From contig NZ_LS483370.1 of the NCBI RefSeq assembly GCF_900475285.1, forward strand, positions 1,688,001 through 1,752,000: a DNA stretch of 64,000 nt, given 5' to 3'. The notes below the pieces were generated by a model. It had not been told where the DNA came from and ran no database searches. It saw nothing but the letters and a program-made list of their open reading frames with translations. This document shows positions 30,867-39,307 of the stretch, one piece after another. How positions within the stretch are numbered: position 1 is the stretch's first letter; every line of letters begins with the position of its first letter. The translations under genes and the position numbers were made by a program. The DNA is from Pseudomonas taetrolens. Lineage in GTDB: Bacteria > Pseudomonadota > Gammaproteobacteria > Pseudomonadales > Pseudomonadaceae.

Positions 30867-31714
30867 TGCGGATTCCTTACGGGGACGGCCTGATGGGCCG
30901 GCATGGATTGTGTTTGATCGAAGCTTTCCAGCGCCCGGGCCAGGCTGGCTTCTGACAACTCGCCCAAATGACTGTTCAATAAACGGCCTTCAGCGCTATA
31001 GAACAGCGTAGTCGGCAGGGCCATCGAACCGACTTTTTGTCCCAGTTGGCCGCCGCTGTCGAACAGCACGTTGGTCAGGTTCAGGCCCTGGGTTTCAAGA
31101 AAGGTGCTGACGCTTTGCATGCTTTCGCCCTGATTGACAAACAGGAACGTCACGTCCTGATGCTGGAGCTGTGCGTTTTGCATCACCGGCATCTCGCGCC
31201 GGCAGGGTGGGCACCAGGTGGCCCACAGGTTGATCACCAGCGGACCGCCCTGATAACTGCTCAATTGCACTGACTCGCCGCGAGCGTTGCGCAAGTCGAG
31301 TTCCGGCAGGCGGGTGCCTTGCTCATAGAGGTTCGACGAGAAGGTCGCCAGTAGCCAGAACGCCAGGCCACTGCCCAGCCCCCAACCCAGCGGGCGGCGC
31401 AGCCCCGGCCGACGCCAGGCCCAGAACAGCCCGCCACCGATCACCACCAGCAGCCCCGGCCACAGCATAAAGCCGCCGTCACGCAGGTCGAACATCTTCA
31501 ACGGGTCTTTTTGAATCACGTGCCAGTAGGTCACGACAAAGCAGACCCGGGCGGCGAGCAAACCCAGCAAAAACAGGATGAACAGCACCGACTCCGGGTT
31601 TTCGCCCCCGCGTTTGGCCACACGCCAACCCACCAGTGTCGCCAGGGCAAGCGCCAGGATCAGCAGCAGATGATTGATGGCCAAGGCAAACGAACCGATG
31701 GTCAGGGTGAGCAT
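30863..31714 (-). CDS. Membrane-anchored TlpA-family thioredoxin
   Basis: The 283-residue protein has about four N-terminal hydrophobic helices (residues 10-125) and then a periplasmic thioredoxin-like domain with the site WCPPC in NLWATWCPPCRREMPVMQ and a downstream SMALPTTLFYSAEGRLL cis-proline segment. The membrane part resembles the core of prolipoprotein-transferase-like or DsbE-like proteins only loosely. It most likely passes electrons from DsbD to a periplasmic client. Its start codon abuts the dsbD stop directly and its end overlaps dsbG by 4 bp, so translation is coupled across the three genes. Confidence 0.87.
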   Translation of the reverse strand: MLTLTIGSFALAINHLLLILALALATLVGWRVAKRGGENPESVLFILFLLGLLAARVCFVVTYWHVIQKDPLKMFDLRDGGFMLWPGLLVVIGGGLFWAWRRPGLRRPLGWGLGSGLAFWLLATFSSNLYEQGTRLPELDLRNARGESVQLSSYQGGPLVINLWATWCPPCRREMPVMQNAQLQHQDVTFLFVNQGESMQSVSTFLETQGLNLTNVLFDSGGQLGQKVGSMALPTTLFYSAEGRLLNSHLGELSEASLARALESFDQTQSMPAHQAVPVRNPQ

Positions 31715-33463
31715 TTAGAGGAGTTCCCGGGTGGCGTTCCAGTTATTCAAGAAGGTCTCGGCGTCGACTTCGCCGGTGATGCGCTGGGCGCGGCGCTCGA
31801 CACCGTTCGGGCCGATCCAGATGAAGCTGGGCGGGCCGGGCACCTGATAGCGGCTGAGCAGCTCGCGGCTGGCGTCAGAATCGGCGGTGACGTCGAGGCG
31901 CAGCAAGCGCACCCCTTGCAAGGCTTCCATCACGTGCGGCTTGGCAAACACCTTTTTTTCCATGACTTTGCACGATACACACCAGTCGGCGTAGTAGTCG
32001 AGCAGCACCCATTGGCCCTGGGCCTTGGCGCTTTCGAGTTCGCGCTCAAGGCTGGCCGGATCCTTCAGGGTGATAAAGGCATCATGGGCATTGCCGGGCT
32101 TGCCCACGGTGCTGCCCGCCACGGTATTGGCGGTGTACACCTGCAGCGGCTGCCACAGGTCGCTGCCACCGCCGGCGGCACCCAGCAGCACCAGGCTGCC
32201 CCAGAAACCCGCCAACAGGCTGAGCGGTGTAAACAAGGGCCTGGCCCGTTGGAATTGCTGCGCCTGCAACCACAGGCTGGTGGCGAACAACAGCAGCAGC
32301 ACGCCCCACAGTCCGACCCACAGCGTTTCGTCCAGTACCGGACGCACCAGCACCAGTGCCGTGCCGAGGAACAGAAAGCCGAACAGGCCTTTCATCAGGT
32401 CCATCCAGGCCCCGGGTTTAGGCAGGAAGCGACTGCCTACCGTGACCAGCAGCAACAGCGGCACGCCAATCCCCAGGCCCATGACAAACAGCACCAGACC
32501 GCCTTGCAGCGCATTGCCGCTTTGCGCGATAAAGAGCAATGCACCGGCCAGCGGTGCTGTCATGCACGGGCCCACCAACAGGCCGGACAAGGCGCCGAGA
32601 ATACCCGCGCCCAACAGGCTGCCGCCTTTGCGCCCGCGCCCGGCCGATTCGAGACGGTCACGCAGGGCGGACGGGAGTTGCAGTTCAAAAAAGCCGAACA
32701 TCGGCAGCGCCAGCAACACAAACAGTGCGGCGAAACTGCCCAGGATCCACGGTTGTTGCAGCAGTGCCTGCAGGTTGGCGCCCAACAGCGCCGCCAGTAC
32801 GCCCAGTCCGGCATACACCAGCGCCATGCTGATCACATAACTGCCGGCAACCGCAAAGCCGCGTCCGGCACTGGCGCCACTGCCCACCACCAGCCCGGCC
32901 AGAATCGGCAACATCGGTAGCGAGCACGGGGTGAACGCCAGCAACAGGCCCAGCCCGAAGAACAGCAACAGGCTCCAGCCCAGCGAGCTTTGCTGCAAGC
33001 TGGCGGCCAGCGACTGGTCTTGTGCCTGCCCTTGGCCGCTAGCGACGGGGGTGCCGCCCAGGTCGAGGGTCTGGCTCTGCGGTGGATAGCACAATCCGGC
33101 ATCGGCGCAGCCTTGCCAGCTGACCTTGACCTGACCGCTGGCGCCTGCCGGTATCAGCAGTTCAACCTCATTGCGGTACACCTGGGTGGCACCAAAGAAC
33201 TCGTCACTGTGCTCAAGGCCCGGCGGGAAGGCCGGGGTATGGGCCTGATCCAGGCCGTCGAACTTGAAACGCTTCTGGTACAGATAATACTCATCGGCGA
33301 TTTTCCACTTCAGGCTGATTTCGCCTGAGGGCAACGGCTCGCTTGTGAACACAAAGGCTTTGGTGGCCGGGAGGAAGTCCGGCTGGGCAAAAGGGTCGCC
33401 CGAGGTCTGGGCCTGAGCCAGACCGGCAAAAAACATCAGGAAAAAGGTCAACAGCAAACGCAT
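31715..33463 (-). CDS. dsbD: Thiol:disulfide interchange protein DsbD (DipZ)
   Basis: This 582-residue protein has a signal peptide (MRLLLTFFLMFFAGLAQAQ), a periplasmic alpha domain with the redox cysteines in WQGCADAGLCYPP, a core of about eight membrane helices, and a C-terminal thioredoxin domain with YYADWCVSCKVMEKKVF. DsbD moves electrons from cytosolic thioredoxin across the inner membrane to periplasmic acceptors such as DsbG and TlpA-like proteins, both encoded next. ATG 33463 is preceded by AAGG and gives the correct signal peptide; the frame extends to 33610 through the promoter region. A direct repeat typical of OmpR-family regulators lies 50 bp upstream. Confidence 0.94.
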   Translation of the reverse strand: MRLLLTFFLMFFAGLAQAQTSGDPFAQPDFLPATKAFVFTSEPLPSGEISLKWKIADEYYLYQKRFKFDGLDQAHTPAFPPGLEHSDEFFGATQVYRNEVELLIPAGASGQVKVSWQGCADAGLCYPPQSQTLDLGGTPVASGQGQAQDQSLAASLQQSSLGWSLLLFFGLGLLLAFTPCSLPMLPILAGLVVGSGASAGRGFAVAGSYVISMALVYAGLGVLAALLGANLQALLQQPWILGSFAALFVLLALPMFGFFELQLPSALRDRLESAGRGRKGGSLLGAGILGALSGLLVGPCMTAPLAGALLFIAQSGNALQGGLVLFVMGLGIGVPLLLLVTVGSRFLPKPGAWMDLMKGLFGFLFLGTALVLVRPVLDETLWVGLWGVLLLLFATSLWLQAQQFQRARPLFTPLSLLAGFWGSLVLLGAAGGGSDLWQPLQVYTANTVAGSTVGKPGNAHDAFITLKDPASLERELESAKAQGQWVLLDYYADWCVSCKVMEKKVFAKPHVMEALQGVRLLRLDVTADSDASRELLSRYQVPGPPSFIWIGPNGVERRAQRITGEVDAETFLNNWNATRELL

Positions 33464-33512
33464 AAATAAAACCTTGAGCAGGTGCAAGATGGCGCCAGAG
33501 TGCGGTCCCGCG

Positions 33513-33529
33513 ATTAACCGATCATTAAC
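33513..33529. promoter_or_regulatory. Direct-repeat site ATTAAC-N5-ATTAAC
   Basis: Two ATTAAC copies (33513-33518 and 33524-33529) are spaced 11 bp apart, one helical turn, the usual layout of sites for OmpR/PmrA/QseB-type response regulators. The site lies between divergent dsbD and the response-regulator gene and could control both. The regulator and site belonging together is inference. Confidence 0.5.
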
Positions 33530-33630
33530 CGCAACCGCGACGAGTGGCCTAATATCAGAAGGTTCGCGGCATAATCCGTCCTTAATCCCGAACCTTTTAA
33601 ATCGGCACATTTACGTACGCGGGTATCAGC

Positions 33631-34311
33631 ATGCATGTACTGGTTTGTGAAGACGACGAACTGATTGCCAGCGGCATCAAGGCCGGGTTGACCGCCCAGG
33701 GGCTGACGGTCGAGCACGTGGCCAGTGCCCGGGCCGCACGGGCCATGCTCAAAGCGGCCGAGTTCGATGTGATGGTGCTCGACCTGGGGCTGCCCGACGA
33801 GGATGGCCTCAAGTTGCTGCAGCAATTGCGCCAGCAAGGGCTTGAACTGCCGGTGCTGATCCTCACCGCCCGCGATTCGGTGACGGACCGCGTCGATGGC
33901 CTGCAAGCCGGAGCCGACGATTATTTACTCAAACCCTTCGACCTGCGGGAGCTGGCGGCCCGTCTGCATACCCTGTTGCGCCGGGTGGCGGGGCGCAGCG
34001 TCAACCTGATCGAGCATGGCCGCCTGAGCTATGACCCGAGCAGCCGCGTGACCTTGCTCGGCGGCCAGCCGGTGGACTTGTCCCGCCGCGAGCAGGCGTT
34101 GCTGCAGGCCCTGTTGCACAACCGTGGCCGGGTGTTGTCCAGCGAACAACTCAAGGACAGCATCTACGGTTTTGGAGACGAGCTGGAGAGCAATGCCCTC
34201 AACGTGCATATCCATCACCTGCGGCGCAAGCTGGGCAATGGCATCGTCGAGACCGTGCGCGGCCTTGGCTACCGCCTGGGCCCGGCCGATGGCACAGAGC
34301 CTGGGGCATGA
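33631..34311 (+). CDS. Two-component response regulator, OmpR/PhoB family
   Basis: The 226-residue protein has a receiver domain with the acidic pocket CEDDE, the phosphoacceptor D51 in VMVLDLGLPDEDG and the KPFDLRELAAR lysine segment. It also has a C-terminal winged-helix DNA-binding domain (LSRREQALLQALLHNRGRVLSSEQL, ALNVHIHHLRRKLG). Closest in type are QseB/PmrA regulators; P. aeruginosa has an equivalent beside its dsbD2-dsbG cluster. It overlaps the sensor kinase gene by 4 bp and is divergent from the thiol-redox operon, its likely target. The signal is unknown. Confidence 0.93.
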   Translation: MHVLVCEDDELIASGIKAGLTAQGLTVEHVASARAARAMLKAAEFDVMVLDLGLPDEDGLKLLQQLRQQGLELPVLILTARDSVTDRVDGLQAGADDYLLKPFDLRELAARLHTLLRRVAGRSVNLIEHGRLSYDPSSRVTLLGGQPVDLSRREQALLQALLHNRGRVLSSEQLKDSIYGFGDELESNALNVHIHHLRRKLGNGIVETVRGLGYRLGPADGTEPGA

Positions 34312-35636
34312 TGAGTCTGCGCTTGCGGCTGAGCCTGACCATCGGCTCGGCCTTTGTCCTGATCTGGGCCCTGGCGGCGGCCTGGATGCTCAGCGACCTG
34401 CGTCAGCAGATGATGTTCTCTCTGGATCAGCGCCTGGTGGCCTCGGCGCGCATGGTCGGCGGGCTGCTGGAGCAACTGCCGCAAGTACCGGTCAAGGGCG
34501 AGGGCACTCATTTCAGCGCCGAGCAACTGACGATCCCGGGCGGGATGGCGTGCCAGGTCAGTTCCCTGCGCGGCGAGGTGCTGGCGCGCAGTCACAATAA
34601 TCCCGACCAGCCGCTGCAATCCGGGTCCACAGGTTTTCGCGATCAGATGATCGACGGTGCGGCATGGCGTACTTTCACCCTGGACCGTGGCGATATCCGC
34701 ATAACCACGGCTGACCGCCAGGTCGAGCGTGAAGCGCTGAACCTTTCGGTGTTACTGGCGGCCTCGGTGCCAGTGGGAATGGCCTTGATGGGTTGCCTGT
34801 TATTGCTGTGGCTGGGGATCGGCCAGGGCCTGGCGCCCCTGAACCGGATGCGCGATGCGTTGATGCGGCGTGATGCCGACTCGCTGCAGCCGCTGCAGAT
34901 CACACCGCTGCCCAGCGAGCTGCAACCTTTGCTGGATTCGCAGAACCAACTGTTGGCGCGTATCGCCAAGGCCATTGAACGCGAACGGCGTTTGACCGGC
35001 GACGCCGCCCACGAATTGCGCAGCCCGCTGACCGCGATCAAAACGCACCTGCAAGTGGCCCGGATGACCGACGGCGAGGCCCGTGAGCAGTCGCTGGCCC
35101 ACGCCGAAGAAGGGGCCGATCGCCTGCACCGCACCCTTGAGCAACTGCTGTTGCTGGCCCGGGTCGAAGGTAGCCTGTCGTTCGATGACGGGGTCAATTG
35201 CTCGGCTGAGCAGGTCGCGCGGCTGGCCATTCACGATGCGACCGGCGGCGACAATCGGCATATCGCCCTGCACCTGGCCTCCGACTTGCCGGCCACGGCG
35301 CTGCAGGTGCCGTCCGTGCTGGCGATTGCCGCCTTGCGCAATCTGCTGGACAACGCCTTGCGCCACACCCCGGATGGCACCCACGTGGGGCTGTCGGTGC
35401 AACGCGAAGGCGCGTACGTACGTTTCGTGGTCCGCGACCACGGCCCCGGCATCCCGCCTGAAACCCTGCAACACATGACCCAGCGCTTCTGGCGCAACAG
35501 CAACAGCAGTGGCTGCGGCCTGGGGCTGGCGATCGTGCAGGCGATCGTCGAGCGCTGTGCCTGCACACTGACATTCGACAACCAGCCCGACGGGTTGCGG
35601 GTTGAGTTGCGAATGCCCCTGGCCGTTAACGAGTAG
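34308..35636 (+). CDS. Two-component sensor histidine kinase (QseC/PmrB-like)
   Basis: The 442-residue protein has two membrane helices (about 8-28 and 146-172) flanking a periplasmic sensor region of about 115 residues. A HAMP-like linker, the H-box DAAHELRSPLTAIK with H235, the N-box LRNLLDNALRHTP and the G-boxes DHGPGIPP and GCGLGLAIV follow. It should phosphorylate the regulator encoded upstream. ATG 34308 overlaps the regulator stop (ATGA), a sign of coupling; a second ATG follows immediately at 34311. The periplasmic domain contains a single cysteine, in GGMACQVSS, which could be a thiol-redox sensing residue given the neighbouring dsb genes; this is a guess. Confidence 0.93.
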   Translation: MMSLRLRLSLTIGSAFVLIWALAAAWMLSDLRQQMMFSLDQRLVASARMVGGLLEQLPQVPVKGEGTHFSAEQLTIPGGMACQVSSLRGEVLARSHNNPDQPLQSGSTGFRDQMIDGAAWRTFTLDRGDIRITTADRQVEREALNLSVLLAASVPVGMALMGCLLLLWLGIGQGLAPLNRMRDALMRRDADSLQPLQITPLPSELQPLLDSQNQLLARIAKAIERERRLTGDAAHELRSPLTAIKTHLQVARMTDGEAREQSLAHAEEGADRLHRTLEQLLLLARVEGSLSFDDGVNCSAEQVARLAIHDATGGDNRHIALHLASDLPATALQVPSVLAIAALRNLLDNALRHTPDGTHVGLSVQREGAYVRFVVRDHGPGIPPETLQHMTQRFWRNSNSSGCGLGLAIVQAIVERCACTLTFDNQPDGLRVELRMPLAVNE

Positions 35637-35709
35637 CACAAGATGACGCCCGACCCGCGCCCGCAGCCGGTCGGGTGAGGGTACTGGCCGGGATTATGTG
35701 ATTCCCCTC

Positions 35710-35733
35710 TAAATCCTCCTGGCGCTGATGCGT
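35710..35733 (+). promoter_or_regulatory. PvdS IS box upstream of pvdH
   Basis: TAAAT (35710-35714), a 16-nt spacer and CGT (35731-35733): a full match to the PvdS consensus. It overlaps the in-frame ATG at 35728, which rules that codon out and supports the pvdH start at 35788. Confidence 0.85.
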
Positions 35734-35787
35734 TTCCAAAGCAGGAAAGTTTTGGTCAATCTCATCAGCGTATTGAGGGTCCCAGAA

Positions 35788-37185
35788 ATGTCAGTTGCTA
35801 CGCGTCTTGCCGACGATCATCCGGTTCAGGCAGAAACCCTGTATGAATTCGAAGAGTCACCGCTGCTGGCCCGTCAAAGCCGTCAGGAATCCAATGCCCG
35901 CAGCTACCCGCGACGCATCCCGCTGGCGCTCAAGCGTGCCAGTGGCCTGTATGTCGAGGACGTCGAAGGGCGGAGTTTCATCGACTGCCTGGCCGGTGCC
36001 GGGACCCTGGCGCTCGGGCATAACCACCCGGTTGTGATCGAGGCTATCCAGCAGGTGCTGAGCGACGGCGTGCCGCTGCACACCCTCGACCTGACCACCC
36101 CGGTCAAGGACCAGTTCGTCCAGGACCTGTTCGGCCTGTTGCCTGATGCTTTGGCCCGGGAAGCGAAAATCCAGTTCTGCGGCCCCACCGGCACCGATGC
36201 AGTGGAAGCGGCGTTGAAACTGGTGCGCACCGCCACCGGGCGCAATACCGTGGTCTCGTTTCAGGGTGGTTATCACGGCATGAGTCAAGGGGCGTTGAGC
36301 CTGATGGGCAGCCTGGGACCGAAAAAGCCCCTGGCCGCTTTGCTCGGCAATGGTGTGCAGTTCATGCCGTACCCGTACGATTACCGCTGCCCGTTTGGCC
36401 TGGGCGGACGGCAGGGCGTGCAAGCCAACCTGCATTACCTTGAAAATCTGTTCACTGACCCGGAAGCCGGGGTGCAATTGCCGGCGGCGGTGATTGTTGA
36501 AGTGGTGCAGGGCGAGGGTGGCGTCATCCCGGCGGATCTTGACTGGTTACGCGGTGTGCGGCGCATTACCGAACAGGCGGGCGTGGCGCTGATCGTCGAC
36601 GAAATCCAGAGCGGGTTTGCCCGGACCGGGCGGATGTTCGCCTTTGAGCATGCGGGGATCATTCCGGACGTGGTGGTGTTGTCCAAAGCCATCGGTGGCA
36701 GCCTGCCGCTGGCGGTGGTGGTGTATCGCGACTGGCTCGACACCTGGCTGCCCGGCGCCCATGCCGGCACATTCCGCGGCAACCAGATGGCGATGGCCGC
36801 CGGCAGTGCTGTGATGCGCTACCTCAAGGAACATGATGTCGCGGCACACGCCAACGCAATGGGCGAACGCCTGAGTGAACACCTGCGCATCCTGCAACGG
36901 GACTTCCCTCAGTTGGGAGACATTCGCGGTCGCGGGCTGATGCTCGGGGTTGAACTGGTCGACCCGAGCGGCAAGCCCGACACCTTGGGCCACCCACCGG
37001 CGTTTGGACGCCTGGCACCGCTGGTCCAGCGCGAATGCCTCAAGCGCGGGTTGATCCTTGAGCTGGGCGGGCGGCAGGGCAGCGTCGTGCGCTTCTTGCC
37101 GCCGCTGATCATCTCTGCCAGTGAAATCGACCAGGTGGCCGCCATCTTCGGCAATGCCCTGGCGGCGGCCATCACCCGGCTCTAA
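35788..37185 (+). CDS. pvdH: L-2,4-diaminobutyrate:2-oxoglutarate aminotransferase PvdH
   Basis: This 465-residue class III aminotransferase converts aspartate-beta-semialdehyde to L-2,4-diaminobutyrate with glutamate as amino donor, supplying Dab for the chromophore and, here, probably a second Dab in the peptide. Sequence signs are [20 protein letters not shown], the PLP-binding [15 protein letters not shown] and the Schiff-base lysine K300 in [11 protein letters not shown]. Start 35788 ([11 protein letters not shown]) follows from the IS box and family length. It is followed after 82 bp by an mbtH-like gene with its own IS box. Confidence 0.95.
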   Translation: MSVATRLADDHPVQAETLYEFEESPLLARQSRQESNARSYPRRIPLALKRASGLYVEDVEGRSFIDCLAGAGTLALGHNHPVVIEAIQQVLSDGVPLHTLDLTTPVKDQFVQDLFGLLPDALAREAKIQFCGPTGTDAVEAALKLVRTATGRNTVVSFQGGYHGMSQGALSLMGSLGPKKPLAALLGNGVQFMPYPYDYRCPFGLGGRQGVQANLHYLENLFTDPEAGVQLPAAVIVEVVQGEGGVIPADLDWLRGVRRITEQAGVALIVDEIQSGFARTGRMFAFEHAGIIPDVVVLSKAIGGSLPLAVVVYRDWLDTWLPGAHAGTFRGNQMAMAAGSAVMRYLKEHDVAAHANAMGERLSEHLRILQRDFPQLGDIRGRGLMLGVELVDPSGKPDTLGHPPAFGRLAPLVQRECLKRGLILELGGRQGSVVRFLPPLIISASEIDQVAAIFGNALAAAITRL

Positions 37186-37206
37186 TTCCTGTTGCCGACC
37201 AATCGT
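37183..37206 (+). promoter_or_regulatory. PvdS IS box upstream of the mbtH-like gene
   Basis: TAATT (37183-37187), a 16-nt spacer and CGT (37204-37206), located 62 bp before the mbtH-like start. TAA at 37183-37185 is the pvdH stop codon. The P. aeruginosa homologue PA2412 is also known to be PvdS-dependent. Confidence 0.65.
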
Positions 37207-37267
37207 TTGTTTAATACCCCTGCTGCGCGTACTCGCGCAGCCAGCTTATTGCGACGGAGACCCACCC

Positions 37268-37489
37268 ATGAGTTCAGTATTTGACCGCGACGACATCCTC
37301 TTTCAGGTGGTGGTCAACCACGAGGACCAGTACTCGATCTGGCCCGATTACAAAGCGATCCCCAACGGCTGGCGCGCCGTGGGCAAAAGTGGCTTTAAGC
37401 CAGAGTGCCTGGCCTACATCGAAGAAGTCTGGACCGACATGCGCCCGCTGAGCCTGCGGCAAAAGATGGACGCCGTGGCTGTGCAGTGA
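37268..37489 (+). CDS. MbtH-like NRPS accessory protein
   Basis: The 73-residue protein shows the MbtH signature [20 protein letters not shown], with the conserved tryptophans in SIWP, GWRAVG and EVWTDMRP. MbtH proteins bind the N-terminal part of NRPS adenylation domains and are needed for their solubility or activity. In Pseudomonas the homologue of PA2412 is required for normal pyoverdine production. GGAG at 37256-37259 positions ATG 37268. It follows pvdH and is preceded by an IS box and followed by a good terminator. Confidence 0.94.
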   Translation: MSSVFDRDDILFQVVVNHEDQYSIWPDYKAIPNGWRAVGKSGFKPECLAYIEEVWTDMRPLSLRQKMDAVAVQ

Positions 37490-37503
37490 GCCCAGCGCGG
37501 TTT

Positions 37504-37532
37504 AAAAAAGCCAACGTTGAGTTGGCTTTTTT
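37504..37532 (+). terminator. Rho-independent terminator after mbtH
   Basis: AAAAAAGCCAAC and GTTGGCTTTTTT form a 12-bp stem with a GTTGA loop, 15 bp after the mbtH stop. A T run ends the stem, and the complementary A run lets it serve minus-strand transcription as well. Confidence 0.85.
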
Positions 37533-37570
37533 GTGCGGATTAACCGCTATGAGGGCCCTTATCGCAACCC

Positions 37571-38398
37571 GTAGCAGCGGACGAGCGGAGCGAGGCCGCG
37601 TCCGGCGGCGCAGCCGTCGTAAAACCGGTGTATGACCCTCCGGATCAGGATCAAAAGCTGACGTCGCCTCGTTGCACTCGTCAACTGCTACGCAATCGTG
37701 AAGATCCTTACCACGCTCCGTAGCAGCGGACGAGCGGAGCGAGGCCGCGTCCGGCGGCGCAGCCGTCGTAAACCGGTGCAGGGCCCTCCGGATCAGGATC
37801 AAAAGCTGACGTCGCCTCGTTGCACTCGTCAACTGCTACGCAATCGTGAAGATCCTTACCACGCTCCGTAGCAGCGGACGAGCGGAGCGAGGCCGCGTCC
37901 GGCGGCGCAGCCGTCGTAAAGCCGGTGTATGGCCTTCCGGATCAGGATCAAAAGCGACGTCGCCTCGTTGCACTCGTCAACTGCTACGCAATCGTGAAGA
38001 TCCTTACCACGCTCCGTAGCAGCGGACGAGCGGAGCGAGGCCGCGTCCGGCGGCGCAGCCGTCGTAAACCGGTGCAGGGCCCTCCGGATCAGGATCAAAA
38101 GCTGACGTCGCCTCGTTGCACTCGTCAACTGCTACGCAATCGTGAAGATCCTTACCACGCTCCGTAGCAGCGGACGAGTGGAGCGAGGCCGCGTCCGGCG
38201 GCGCAGCCGTCGTAAAACCGGTGCATGACCCTCCGGATCAGGATCAAAAGCTGAAGTCGCCTCGTTGCACTCGTCAACTGCTACAGGGTTTACGGTGCTT
38301 CTGTAGCCGCTGCCGAAGGCTGCGTCCGGCGGCGTAGCCGTCGTAAAGGCGGTGTATGGGCTTCCGGATCAGAAGGCGATGTCACCTCGTTCTACCGG
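37571..38398. repeat. Tandem array of five 148-bp units plus a degenerate sixth
   Basis: Units start (GTAGCAG) at 37571, 37720, 37868, 38016 and 38164, with a degenerate one at 38303. Each has a 120-121 bp element beginning GTAGCAGCGGACGAG and ending CTCGTCAACTGCTAC, so its ends are imperfect inverted repeats, followed by a near-constant 28-nt spacer ending CCACGCTCC. As I read them, units 2 and 4 are identical. The array fills the 909 bp between convergent mbtH and fpvF. Short open frames inside it are by-products of the repeat and not genes. Confidence 0.85.
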
Positions 38399-39307
38399 TC
38401 AGTTTTTTGCCAATCCCTGCACGATGGCGTCAATCGTGTTCTGCAGGTCGGCCACAGGGTCGGTACTCTCGGCACTGACTTGCACAAACTCGCTGCCGCC
38501 TGCAGTCACTGCCGCTTTTAGCGCTTGCGAGGGTGCGCGATGATCCAGTACCAGGGCCACATCGTTGTCTTTAAGGGTTTGGGTCAAGGCGTTGAGTGCG
38601 TCCGGGGCCCACGGTTGATCAGCCTTGTGCTCGACCTCGACCGGTTCCAGGTTCAAGCCGCCGATCAGGTAATCCAGGCGATCTGACAAGCTGACGACAC
38701 TCAGGTTGTCAGCCTTGGCCAGTCTGGCTTCGCTGTCGGCGCTGAGTTTGAGCAGGCGCTGCTTCAGGCTGGCCAGGTTGGTTTCAATCTGCGGTTTGGC
38801 TGTCGGGGCCAGGCGCACCAGGTCGGCGGCGATCACGTCGGCCATGCGCCCCATGTTGTTGCTGGTCAGCCACGGCTGGCTGTTCAGGCTGTCGGCGGGT
38901 GTGCCCGGTTGCAGGGCGATACCCGGCAGGCTGCCGTCCACCGGACGTGCGGCATCGACTTCAACGATGCGGATGTTGCTGCGGCGCGCCATGGGGTAAA
39001 GCGGGTCGTCGCTCCACAGCGAGCGCAGGCCAATCACGGCGTCGGCGTTTTCCGCAAGGCTGTGCAGCGCGGCCGCACCACGACCGCTGAAGTAGGCACT
39101 TTGGCGGCTGCCGGGGAGGTTGGCTGCCGCTGCCCGTTGCAACTCCACATCGCTGTCCTTGAGCAGTAATTGCCCCAGCCCGTAGGTGATCGGCAGGCTG
39201 GCGAGGATGCGCACCGGCGCTGTGGAGGGGCTGGCGCTCGCCAGCAGCGGGGCGCCGAGCAGGCCGGTGAGGACCAGAGGCAGAATCAGTTTGCGCAGAG
39301 TGAACAT
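38399..39307 (-). CDS. fpvF: FpvF, periplasmic binding protein of the pyoverdine iron-release system
   Basis: The 302-residue protein has a signal peptide (LVLTGLLGAPLLASASP) and a cluster-9-type binding-protein fold like ZnuA: VRILASLPITYGLGQLLLK, NADAVIGLRSLW, a long central helix and LALVLDHRAPS-like late segments. In P. aeruginosa FpvF and FpvC are the two periplasmic partners of the FpvDE transporter, and FpvF associates with pyoverdine. Unlike FpvC, it lacks histidines at the usual metal-ligand places. Its start directly abuts the fpvE stop. It is the last of eight genes in the operon. The symbol rests on operon order. Confidence 0.85.
   Translation of the reverse strand: MFTLRKLILPLVLTGLLGAPLLASASPSTAPVRILASLPITYGLGQLLLKDSDVELQRAAAANLPGSRQSAYFSGRGAAALHSLAENADAVIGLRSLWSDDPLYPMARRSNIRIVEVDAARPVDGSLPGIALQPGTPADSLNSQPWLTSNNMGRMADVIAADLVRLAPTAKPQIETNLASLKQRLLKLSADSEARLAKADNLSVVSLSDRLDYLIGGLNLEPVEVEHKADQPWAPDALNALTQTLKDNDVALVLDHRAPSQALKAAVTAGGSEFVQVSAESTDPVADLQNTIDAIVQGLAKN

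Noticed and set aside
31511..32920. 469-codon forward open frame opposite tlpA and dsbD
   Set aside because: The translation is glutamine-, histidine- and alanine-rich low-complexity sequence typical of an antisense frame; DsbD is unambiguous on the other strand.
37395..38170. Arginine-rich open frames within the repeat array
   Set aside because: They repeat with the 148-bp unit, occur on both strands and have no ribosome-binding sites; they result from the high GC content of the repeat.
37571..38398. CRISPR-like array
   Set aside because: The period is 148 bp and both the long element and the 28-nt interval are constant between units. There are no unique spacers and no cas genes, so this is a tandem repeat.
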